Shown one piece after another: positions 17,087-23,240 of a stretch of 23,362 nucleotides of DNA (within the stretch, counting starts at the first letter, position 1; the number at the start of each line of letters is the position of its first letter). This DNA comes from Candidatus Epulonipiscium sp. Lineage in GTDB: Bacteria > Bacillota_A > Clostridia > Lachnospirales > Cellulosilyticaceae. The stretch is taken from contig DUUM01000330.1 of the NCBI GenBank assembly GCA_012841565.1, positions 1-23,362 of the forward strand. The letters run 5' to 3'. The notes beneath the pieces are model-generated. The model was not told the DNA's origin, ran no database searches, and was given only the letters and a program-made list of their open reading frames with translations. The position numbers and the translations under genes are program-made.

Positions 17087-18709
17087 ATGAAAATATTATC
17101 TTACTTTGCGTTTATGAATTTTGTTTTACTACTATTCCACATCATATATGGTGTAGAAAATATAAAAAAGTCAAAAACGGTAATTCCTTATATTATGTTA
17201 TCTACAAGTTTGGCCCTATGGTCTCTAGGAACTACTTTTTTTTATGTTGCACCGAATACAAATAGGATGCTTTTTTGGTATCGGTTTAGCAGTTTGGGAT
17301 GGATAACCTTTCCGGCAATCGCCCTTCATTTTTTTCTTGCCTTAAGTCGTTTTTTGGATGAAGAAGAACATGGGATAAGCATCCATAACTCGAAGATTTT
17401 GTATATAACCTACCTGGCACCCTGTATTTTTCTTATAAGAGAGCTTATATGTAAGAAACATATTATGTACACAAGCATCACCCCACATTCTTTAGGATGG
17501 ATAGTTGCTAATCAGCTAGATAATACCTGGTCATGGTTGTATATTCTTTATTTAAGTGCATATTTCATATTTGGTTTTTATACAATTAAAAAATGGGGAA
17601 AGGAATCAGTCTATCATTCTGAAAAAAAACATTCTTTGATGATATTTTGGGTTTCTTCTACTGCCCTTATCCTTGGCTGTATTGCGGATGTTATCAGTCC
17701 CCTTCTTGGTGGTTATTTTCCCCCCATAGCGAACCTTTTTTTGATTATGATAATTATAGGAATTTTTTTTGAAATACGAAAATATAAACCTTTTGACGGG
17801 CTAGATAAAATAAAAGCAAGAACAGTACTAAATAGTATAGATGACCCGGTCATGTTTTTTGATACAGAATATAAGCTTAGTAGAATTAATGAAGCAGTAA
17901 CAACTGTTTTGGGTTATAGTTTTAAAGAAGTGTATTTGCAGGAATTGATTTATATCTTGCCAGATCATAAATATAATGAAAAAAATGTGGGCTTGTTATT
18001 TAAAAATAAACATATTCGTAATAAAGAAATTGATGTTTTGACAGCTGATGGAAGGATATTAAATACAATCTATTCAGCCACCATTGTGGAGAATGAGTAC
18101 AATGAATTTATTGGCTATATTATTACATTTAAAGATGTGACCGATAAAAAAACAATAGAAAATCAAATCATTGAAAATAATAAAAAATATAAAAAATTAT
18201 TAGAAGAATTATCCTATAGTGTAAAATGCGATCCATTAACAGGACTCTTAAATAGAGATTCGTTTTATCATGAGATGAATAAAATGATACGTAATTATAA
18301 TAAATTTCAAAGTGATTTTGCAATTATTTTTGCTGATTTAAATGGGTTTAAAGCCATTAATGATCGTTATGGACATAATACAGGAGATTATGTTATTAGT
18401 GAGGTGGCTAACCGTTTGAAAAAATGTGCAGATGGAAATGGAATGGCTTTTCGAATGGGTGGAGATGAGTTTATTATTGTTTTGTCAAAAAGATCATCAA
18501 TGACTGCTATTATAGAAACAATGACTGCTATTCGGAAGAGTTTTTCTAGGGAAATAATAACAAATAATTTAGGACTAAAAGTAAATATTTCTCTAGGTTA
18601 TGCCATTTTTTCAGAAAGTCATGAAAATATGGATGAAATGATTCATAAAGCAGATGTATTGATGTATGCAGACAAAGCAAAATACAAAACTATGGATAAG
18701 GGGGAATAA
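17087..18709 (+). CDS. 7TM-PAS-GGDEF diguanylate cyclase (tandem paralogue 1)
   Basis: A 540-residue protein. Residues 1-232 form seven or eight hydrophobic helices of the kind found at the N-terminus of membrane histidine kinases (HisK N-terminal 7TM). A PAS domain (about 243-352, 'VLNSIDDPVMFFDTEYKLSRIN') and a short coiled linker follow, then a GGDEF domain (about 378-540). The catalytic MGGDEF is intact (457-462), with 'DPLTGLLNR' and 'DLNGFKAINDRYGH'. The I-site is missing: the position of the conserved aspartate is glycine (G452). It should synthesise cyclic di-GMP under control of membrane and PAS signals. G-rich GGGAAAGGG precedes the ATG. Its stop is one base before the next gene, a diverged copy of itself. 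Confidence 0.9.
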   Translation: MKILSYFAFMNFVLLLFHIIYGVENIKKSKTVIPYIMLSTSLALWSLGTTFFYVAPNTNRMLFWYRFSSLGWITFPAIALHFFLALSRFLDEEEHGISIHNSKILYITYLAPCIFLIRELICKKHIMYTSITPHSLGWIVANQLDNTWSWLYILYLSAYFIFGFYTIKKWGKESVYHSEKKHSLMIFWVSSTALILGCIADVISPLLGGYFPPIANLFLIMIIIGIFFEIRKYKPFDGLDKIKARTVLNSIDDPVMFFDTEYKLSRINEAVTTVLGYSFKEVYLQELIYILPDHKYNEKNVGLLFKNKHIRNKEIDVLTADGRILNTIYSATIVENEYNEFIGYIITFKDVTDKKTIENQIIENNKKYKKLLEELSYSVKCDPLTGLLNRDSFYHEMNKMIRNYNKFQSDFAIIFADLNGFKAINDRYGHNTGDYVISEVANRLKKCADGNGMAFRMGGDEFIIVLSKRSSMTAIIETMTAIRKSFSREIITNNLGLKVNISLGYAIFSESHENMDEMIHKADVLMYADKAKYKTMDKGE

Positions 18710-18710
18710 T

Positions 18711-20270
18711 ATGTATTTATTATCATTGCTTTCCTTTGGAAATTTTATTCTTTTTATTTTGCTTTGTGCCTATATTATAAAGTTTAGCCCAATAAAATCT
18801 AAGCTAAATAAATATGCGTTTTTTGTATGTGCATCCCTTGGTATATGGAATTTGTTTTTTATATTTTTTTACGGTAGCCTTAATAAGGATACCGCATGGT
18901 TTTTTTATAAAATGGCTACAATAGGAATGTATTCATTTCCAGTGTTTACTTTAAAGTTCTTTATTATGTTAGCAAAACAGGAGCAAATGTTAAGCTCTGC
19001 TTTTAAAAAAGCAGTCCTACATTTGCCTCAGGTGGCCTTAATCCTTTATATGTTTTTTTCAAGGACAACGCCTCTAGCGGATGATTTAGCACTTAGTGAT
19101 AGGGGTTTAGGATGGACCTATGTGAATCGTGGGGATAAAATATCTTTCTGGGTAACTCTTTTATATCTCATACTCTATCTTGGGATTTCCCTATACATTC
19201 TTTATAGATGGGGAAAAGAAAGTAAATATCAGATTGTAAAAAAACAAGCACGTCTATTTTTGATAGGGAATAGTATTGTCCTTATTCTAGGAATAATGAC
19301 AGACTTTATCTTGCCTTTGTATGGAAGTCAAATACCACCTATGGCTAATATATTTACAATTATTTTTATGATGCTTTTTTATTATATTATTAGGGCATTA
19401 AATTTATTTAATATTAATCAGGTAGCTTCTTCTAAGGTGATTATAAATACACTATTGGAGCCCATCTTGGTGCTGGATTATTATGGCACAGTCGTACAGG
19501 CAAATCCAGCAACGGAATATCTGTTTGGATTTACCATAGATTTTCTTCAAGGGAAAAAACTAAGTGAGGTATTTGTCGACAATATTGAAATTCAAGAAAA
19601 TGACTATGGGGAAGCTAAAATAAAGAATGTACATCACGATGAAATATATGTCATATTTTCAAAAAAGGAAGTGCGAGATCAATGGAATGGCTACCTAGGA
19701 ACGGTTATTCATTTTAAGGATATTACAAAAATGAAGCAGGAGGAAAATAAGCTCCGGGTCATTAACGGAAAGTATACAAAAGCAGCCAAAAAACTTGAGC
19801 AAGTTGCTAATCGTGATACACTGACAGGGATCCCCAACAGAAGAAGATTTTTAAAGACACTTTCTAATATCATTGAAGATAGTGAGAAAAACAGTAGGGA
19901 TTTTGGATTAATCTTTATGGATTTGAATGGATTCAAAGAGGTAAATGATGAATTGGGTCATGGCACTGGAGATAAAGTTCTTATTGAGACAGCCCATAGA
20001 TTACAATCACTTCTAAAAGCCAATGATCTTGTGGCTAGATTAGGAGGAGATGAGTTTGTCATGCTCGTTACTTTTGATGACAAAAAAGAAATATATGAAC
20101 GTAGTGAAATGATACAAGAATTTATTTCTAAACCAATTCATCTAGGAGAAGTGGTCTGCCAAATAAGTGTTGCAACAGGTATCTCTGTATATTCCGAAAA
20201 CACCTCCAATATGGAAGATATGATTCATTCGGCAGATTTAGCAATGTATGAGCATAAGAGACACAAATAA
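18711..20270 (+). CDS. 7TM-PAS-GGDEF diguanylate cyclase (tandem paralogue 2)
   Basis: A 519-residue paralogue of the preceding gene, with the same order: 7TM region (1-228), PAS (about 240-340), GGDEF domain (about 366-519). LGGDEF is intact (444-449). Shared landmarks in the membrane part include 'LGW.yVN', 'WGKES.Y' and 'PP.aN.f', which indicates an old tandem duplication. The I-site is near-canonical only (KAND in place of RxxD). The frame extends upstream into the previous gene, but AAGGGGGAA at 18698-18706 serves the ATG at 18711. A terminator follows directly. Confidence 0.9.
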   Translation: MYLLSLLSFGNFILFILLCAYIIKFSPIKSKLNKYAFFVCASLGIWNLFFIFFYGSLNKDTAWFFYKMATIGMYSFPVFTLKFFIMLAKQEQMLSSAFKKAVLHLPQVALILYMFFSRTTPLADDLALSDRGLGWTYVNRGDKISFWVTLLYLILYLGISLYILYRWGKESKYQIVKKQARLFLIGNSIVLILGIMTDFILPLYGSQIPPMANIFTIIFMMLFYYIIRALNLFNINQVASSKVIINTLLEPILVLDYYGTVVQANPATEYLFGFTIDFLQGKKLSEVFVDNIEIQENDYGEAKIKNVHHDEIYVIFSKKEVRDQWNGYLGTVIHFKDITKMKQEENKLRVINGKYTKAAKKLEQVANRDTLTGIPNRRRFLKTLSNIIEDSEKNSRDFGLIFMDLNGFKEVNDELGHGTGDKVLIETAHRLQSLLKANDLVARLGGDEFVMLVTFDDKKEIYERSEMIQEFISKPIHLGEVVCQISVATGISVYSENTSNMEDMIHSADLAMYEHKRHK

Positions 20271-20279
20271 ATACCAGTG

Positions 20280-20330
20280 AAATCCACACTGAGTAAGTCA
20301 AACTTACTTAGGGTGGATTTATTTTATTGT
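20280..20330 (+). terminator. Terminator of the tandem GGDEF operon
   Basis: AAATCCAC...AGTAAGT (20280-20298) pairs with ACTTACT...GTGGATTT (20302-20320), with one or two internal mismatches, followed by ATTTTATTGTT. It insulates the GGDEF operon from the recombinase gene. Confidence 0.8.
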
Positions 20331-20335
20331 TAACT

Positions 20336-20364
20336 TTGGTATAGACAGAAAAGTGTGTTATAAT
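20336..20364 (+). promoter_or_regulatory. Promoter of the recombinase gene
   Basis: TTGGTA (20336-20341), a 17-base spacer and a perfect TATAAT (20359-20364). The predicted leader is about 90 bases long. No terminator is evident between the recombinase and the cassettes, so this promoter may also transcribe cassette 1. Confidence 0.6.
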
Positions 20365-20458
20365 AATGACAATAAGTGAAGATTCATAATTACATGTATA
20401 GGAAACCCCTATTTAGTACAGACTAGTGAGAACATATGTTTGCGGGAGGAGTTTCTAT

Positions 20459-21511
20459 ATGGCTATCAATATATCAAAGCGAGATAATTTCTTAGCAGTA
20501 AAATTTGATTATTCATCACTTAGAATAAGCAATATAAAACAAATTAAAGGTTATGAGTGGGACCGAGATAGTAAGGTTTGGCGCGTACCTGACACGGATG
20601 AAAACTTGATAGCACTAAAAAGATTATTTAAAAGCGAACAAATAAGAATAGACTTTGAGGATAATGCGTATAACGATAAGATTATGGAGTCAATGGACAA
20701 AGAGCTAATCCTAAAGGGTTACAGTTTCAAAACGCGACAAGCGTACGCCAAGCAAATCAAGCGCTTTAGTAGTTTTGTAGATAATAATGTAGATGAGATT
20801 CATAATGAAACGGTTAGAAGATATATACTATTTCTAATGGAAGAACTAGGTTTATCACATTCTTATGTGAATCAAGCAATTAGTGCAATAAAATTTCTAT
20901 GTAAATATATACTACAAGACGATAGAATAACGGTTACACTACCAAGGCCTAAAAAAGAAAATAAGCTTCCTAATATACTTAGTTTAGAAGAAGTAAAAAG
21001 GATTTTTAGAGCAGTTCATAATGAAAAGCATAAAACCATACTATACCTAATATATTCAGGTGGATTGCGTGTGGGGGAAGTTGTAAGATTAAAATCAACA
21101 GACATTGATAGCGAGAGAATGCTCATCCATGTTGTTCAGGGAAAAGGGAGGAAAGATAGGTATACGCTTTTATCCCAGGTAGCGCTGGTTCAGCTCAGGA
21201 AGTATTATAGGCTTTATAAGCCAGAGATGTGGTTGTTTCCAGGGCAGGACGCGGAGAAGTTTCTGACAGAGAGAACAGTTGGGACGGTATTTCAAAACGC
21301 ATGTGAAAAAGCCAGGATTAGAAAAGATGCATCTGTCCACACTCTGCGGCATTCATTTGCAACGCACTTGCTGGAGGGGGGGACGGATTTGAGGTTTATA
21401 CAAGAACTTCTGGGGCATGCGAGTTCAAAAACGACAGAAATATATACCCATGTGACGACGAAGAATATATCTAAGATAGAGAGTCCGTTGGATAAGTTGG
21501 GAGATATATAG
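20459..21511 (+). CDS. Tyrosine recombinase, probable integron integrase of atypical architecture
   Basis: A 350-residue tyrosine recombinase. Residues 1-65 form an added N-terminal domain with 'YEWDRDSKVWRVP', a W-x-P pattern like HARP domains. A SAM-like core-binding domain follows (about 72-155), then a catalytic domain (170-350). Active-site residues are present: R204 (GGLRVGE), a lysine in GKGRKDR (228-234), H294 and R297 (HTLRHSF), H320 (LLGH) and nucleophile Y329 (IYTHV). The C-terminal 'ESPLDKL' also occurs in IntI proteins (SPLD). The R-to-H interval is 90 residues, as in XerC/D (about 96). IntI1 has about 131 because of its family-specific insertion, so that insertion is absent here. 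A GTG at 20426 is in frame; GGAGGAG at 20445-20451 selects the ATG at 20459. It lies immediately upstream of two attC-bearing cassettes and is co-oriented with them. Confidence 0.85.
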   Translation: MAINISKRDNFLAVKFDYSSLRISNIKQIKGYEWDRDSKVWRVPDTDENLIALKRLFKSEQIRIDFEDNAYNDKIMESMDKELILKGYSFKTRQAYAKQIKRFSSFVDNNVDEIHNETVRRYILFLMEELGLSHSYVNQAISAIKFLCKYILQDDRITVTLPRPKKENKLPNILSLEEVKRIFRAVHNEKHKTILYLIYSGGLRVGEVVRLKSTDIDSERMLIHVVQGKGRKDRYTLLSQVALVQLRKYYRLYKPEMWLFPGQDAEKFLTERTVGTVFQNACEKARIRKDASVHTLRHSFATHLLEGGTDLRFIQELLGHASSKTTEIYTHVTTKNISKIESPLDKLGDI

Positions 21512-21519
21512 GTTGGGGG

Positions 21520-21619
21520 TGGTTCTACTGCTAGTAGCGGCATTCCCGAAAGTACCTTCCAGAATACCATGAGAGGGGGTGATATACGGAAAGAGAGTAC
21601 GGGAATACATTAGTTAGGC
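21520..21619 (+). other. Candidate attI (primary recombination site) with core GTTAGGC
   Basis: The core GTTAGGC (21613-21619) fits the integron consensus GTTRRRY. Cleavage after G21613 would separate attI from cassette 1. Upstream is a bulged hairpin: ATTCCC (21542-21547) with GGGAAT (21601-21606), GTAC with GTAC, and TTCC with GGAA inside it. A short dyad CTACT-GCT-AGTAG is at 21525-21537. No R''-type RYYYAAC box stands on the left, so it is not an attC. Position and core are seen; function as attI is inferred. Confidence 0.6.
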
Positions 21620-21689
21620 AATATAATCAATTAGTTTTTATTGATGACACTGTTACAAGTAGAACCATGATGTAGGGAAGGAATAAAAG

Positions 21690-21851
21690 ATGAATAATAA
21701 TAAAGTAAAGTGCCCAAAATGCAATGATACAAAGTATAGTTTGATAAATACAGGTTCAGTAAGTGGGGAAAAACTAGAATTAAGGCAATGTGGAAAATGT
21801 TATATTAGATACAGGGTTAAAATTATTTCTGGTTTTGAAGCTTTAATATAG
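21690..21851 (+). CDS. Small zinc-ribbon protein (53 aa), cassette-borne
   Basis: A 53-residue basic protein with two CxxC knuckles, CPKC (8-11) and CGKC (34-37), spaced as in a single zinc ribbon. A short C-terminal strand region, 'YIRYRVKIISGFEALI', follows. GGGAAGGA (21675-21682) stands seven bases before the ATG. It is too short for most gene callers but is supported by the ribosome binding site and the cysteine pattern. The function is not recognised; nucleic-acid or protein binding is possible. It is the first gene of cassette 1, followed 102 bases later by another zinc-ribbon gene. Confidence 0.7.
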   Translation: MNNNKVKCPKCNDTKYSLINTGSVSGEKLELRQCGKCYIRYRVKIISGFEALI

Positions 21852-21953
21852 ATCGAAGATAAATTAGCTATTTGCAGTAGCCCATGTAATGAGAGTTAGA
21901 ATCTATGATGTTTTTAAAATTAGTATCAAAACTTATAAGGAGGAGAATTGAAT

Positions 21954-22313
21954 ATGAATGAGGAAATGAGAGAAGGTTGGGGAGTATGTACAAGCTGTAG
22001 GAAAGAATATTATGCTACAAAGATAAAGTATCCTTTTAAAGATAGTGGTCATCCTGTATCCTGTCCATCTTGTGGTAGCGCAGTTGGCTGGGTTTCAAAA
22101 GGAACAGATGATTTTAGGTTGCAGGCAAAGGAACAAATAATAAAACAACAAAAAGAAGAGGATTCTAAGCCACGTTGTCCAAATTGCAACAAAACTATGG
22201 TTAAAAGAAAAGGATATTCAGAATTTTGGGGATGTCAAGACTTTCCAAGGTGTAAAGGGACAAGTGAAATTAATTTTGAGCAAGATGATGAGGAAGAGGA
22301 TACATATTATTAA
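21954..22313 (+). CDS. Protein with two zinc ribbons, the second of topoisomerase I type; cassette-borne
   Basis: A 119-residue soluble protein. The first zinc ribbon uses CTSC (12-15) and CPSC (37-40). The second, CPNCNKTMVKRKG ... FWGCQDFPRC (75-100), matches the C4 zinc finger found at the C-terminus of bacterial topoisomerase I (CPxC-x-G-F/W-x-GC-x-xPxC). A charged linker (about 55-72) joins them and the tail is strongly acidic (DDEEED). Such stand-alone modules accompany DNA-handling proteins, but no catalytic domain is present, so only nucleic-acid binding is suggested. A TTG at 21948 is in frame, but AAGGAGGAG (21937-21945) best fits the ATG at 21954. It is the second gene of cassette 1, upstream of the attC. 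Confidence 0.8.
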   Translation: MNEEMREGWGVCTSCRKEYYATKIKYPFKDSGHPVSCPSCGSAVGWVSKGTDDFRLQAKEQIIKQQKEEDSKPRCPNCNKTMVKRKGYSEFWGCQDFPRCKGTSEINFEQDDEEEDTYY

Positions 22314-22388
22314 TTTGAAGAACCTAGCAGTAAATAGTATGCGAATCTATATCAGCTCTAGTTATTGGTAAGTTTCATTGATTCCATC

Positions 22389-22475
22389 GCCTAACATAGT
22401 ACTCCTAATATCCCACAGCCTAAGATAAGAGCTATCTAAGGCTGTGAGACATCAGGAATACGTGGGACGTTAGTG
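22389..22475 (+). other. attC recombination site 1
   Basis: R'' GCCTAAC (22389-22395, consensus RYYYAAC) and R' core GTTAGTG (22469-22475) pair over CTAAC/GTTAG. Between them is a 28-position stem (22400-22427 with 22433-22460) and an AGAGC loop. The stem has 23 Watson-Crick pairs, four A.C mismatches and one A.A. Unpaired spacers of 4 and 8 bases separate the R box from the stem, as in attC sites. All four A.C positions become G.T wobbles on the bottom strand, the strand recombined in known attC sites. Confidence 0.78.
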
Positions 22476-22498
22476 TAAATCTTAGATCGTATAATCTG

Positions 22499-23123
22499 AG
22501 TTTGTCATATTAATACATAAGTAAAACTCATAAGGAAAAATTAAAGATTAGAGGAAATAATATGAAAAGATATTACATAATCATGATTGTTTTGTCAGTA
22601 GGTTTTGTTTTAATTTCTTGTGAGAATACTAAAAATAAAATAGTTGATGACTATGATATAAATACGTTGCAATGTGATTTTTTGAAAAATAATGATGAGG
22701 CTTATGATATAGGAGCTAATGAAGATGGTATGCCAATTTTTAAGGATACTGATAGAGCCTTCAAGCAAATATTGGTTGATTATGAAGATGGATTTAAAGC
22801 TATACAAGAAGAGTTTGATTTAGAAATAATAAGTTAAAAAAAATTTGAAGATTATCTTACTTATGGATGGCAATTAACTATAGAAAATGAAGACATTAGG
22901 AAACAAGGCAGACAAATTACCAATTTTTTTGATATATATGAAAATAGCTTTAAATAGTGAATATAATTTAAATGCTGAGTTGACACAATGTAACATATGA
23001 CAAACTGGATAAAACACTATAATGATTGCAATATAAGCCGTTCAACGAATTAATTATAATAATATTTTAATCTAGAATGTTAAATTTGTCATAATAGCCA
23101 TATAAGTATTCATATGACAAATT
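22499..23123. repeat. Four copies of TTTGTCATA in alternating orientation inside cassette 2
   Basis: Copies are at 22501-22509 (+), 22996-23004 (-), 23085-23093 (+) and 23113-23121 (-). The first two form a 12-bp perfect inverted repeat (22499-22510 with 22995-23006) that brackets the lipoprotein gene. The last two form an 11-bp inverted repeat (23083-23093 with 23113-23123) around a 19-base spacer. They could be binding sites or remnants of a small element; no function is known. Confidence 0.6.
22562..22837 (+). CDS. Small lipoprotein (91 aa), possibly truncated by an in-frame stop
   Basis: The N-terminus MKRYYIIMIVLSVGFVLISC has a basic start, a hydrophobic core and a lipobox (LISC, lipidated cysteine C20), so the product should be a membrane-anchored lipoprotein. 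The mature part is acidic and has no recognised domain. GAGGAA (22551-22556) precedes the ATG. After the TAA at 22835-22837 the same frame stays open for 39 more codons to a TAG at 22955-22957. That extension has protein-like composition ('FEDYLTYGWQLTIENEDIRK'). The original gene may have been 131 residues, and the visible form may be a nonsense-truncated pseudogene next to an eight-A run. It is the sole gene of cassette 2. Confidence 0.65.
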   Translation: MKRYYIIMIVLSVGFVLISCENTKNKIVDDYDINTLQCDFLKNNDEAYDIGANEDGMPIFKDTDRAFKQILVDYEDGFKAIQEEFDLEIIS

Positions 23124-23176
23124 CGAGAGGGTTACTGTCCATGTTATTAGGTGTTGCTTACCAATGGGGGGACTTC

Positions 23177-23240
23177 CACTAACATAGTACTCCTAATATT
23201 CCACAGCCTAAGATAAGAGCTATCTAAGGCTGCGGAACAT
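23177..23240 (+). other. attC recombination site 2, left part (interrupted by intron)
   Basis: R'' CACTAAC (23177-23183) is followed by the same spacer and stem-loop as attC 1; 58 of 64 aligned bases are identical. One stem pair changes from C-G in attC 1 (22412 with 22448) to T-A here (23200 with 23236), a compensatory change. The two remaining A.C mismatches again become G.T on the bottom strand. The right arm is displaced by the group II intron that begins at 23241. Confidence 0.75.

Larger units (their letters stand above)
21614..22469 (+). mobile_element. Integron gene cassette 1 (two zinc-ribbon genes)
   Basis: The unit runs from TTAGGC, just after the attI cut, to the G of the attC core GTTAGTG (856 bp). 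Its first seven-base core, GTTAGGC, is the exact reverse complement of GCCTAAC, the R'' box of its own attC at 22389. This is what excision as a circle and reinsertion by an integron integrase would produce. It carries genes at 21690 and 21954 in the array direction. Confidence 0.75.
22470..23240 (+). mobile_element. Integron gene cassette 2 (lipoprotein gene), visible part up to the intron
   Basis: It begins with TTAGTG, following the G of the core GTTAGTG. That core is the exact reverse complement of CACTAAC (23177-23183), the R'' box of its own attC. The 3' end of the cassette lies beyond the group II intron and outside the window. It carries one small gene at 22562 and four copies of TTTGTCATA. 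Bases 22958-23176 hold no gene I can support. Confidence 0.7.

Noticed and set aside
20459..21511. Recombinase as XerC/XerD for chromosome dimer resolution
   Set aside because: It has an extra N-terminal domain and sits directly beside attC-like cassettes. A dif-like site with 11-6-11 structure was not seen nearby.
21542..21606. Bulged hairpin after the integrase gene, as an intrinsic terminator
   Set aside because: It has internal bulges and no T-run after the right arm. It was kept only as part of the attI candidate.
21895..21901. GTTAGAA between the two zinc-ribbon genes, as a possible additional attC core separating two cassettes
   Set aside because: The last base does not fit GTTRRRY, no complementary RYYYAAC box lies upstream, and no hairpin like the two attC sites is present. 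The two genes are therefore treated as one cassette.
22389..22475. attC hairpin as an ordinary transcription terminator or REP element
   Set aside because: No T-run follows, the R-box cores fit integron consensus sequences, and the cores are self-matched to the cassette starts.
22490..22495. TATAAT just inside cassette 2 as a promoter for the lipoprotein gene
   Set aside because: No acceptable -35 box or extended -10 accompanies it. In such AT-rich sequence one hexamer is not enough.
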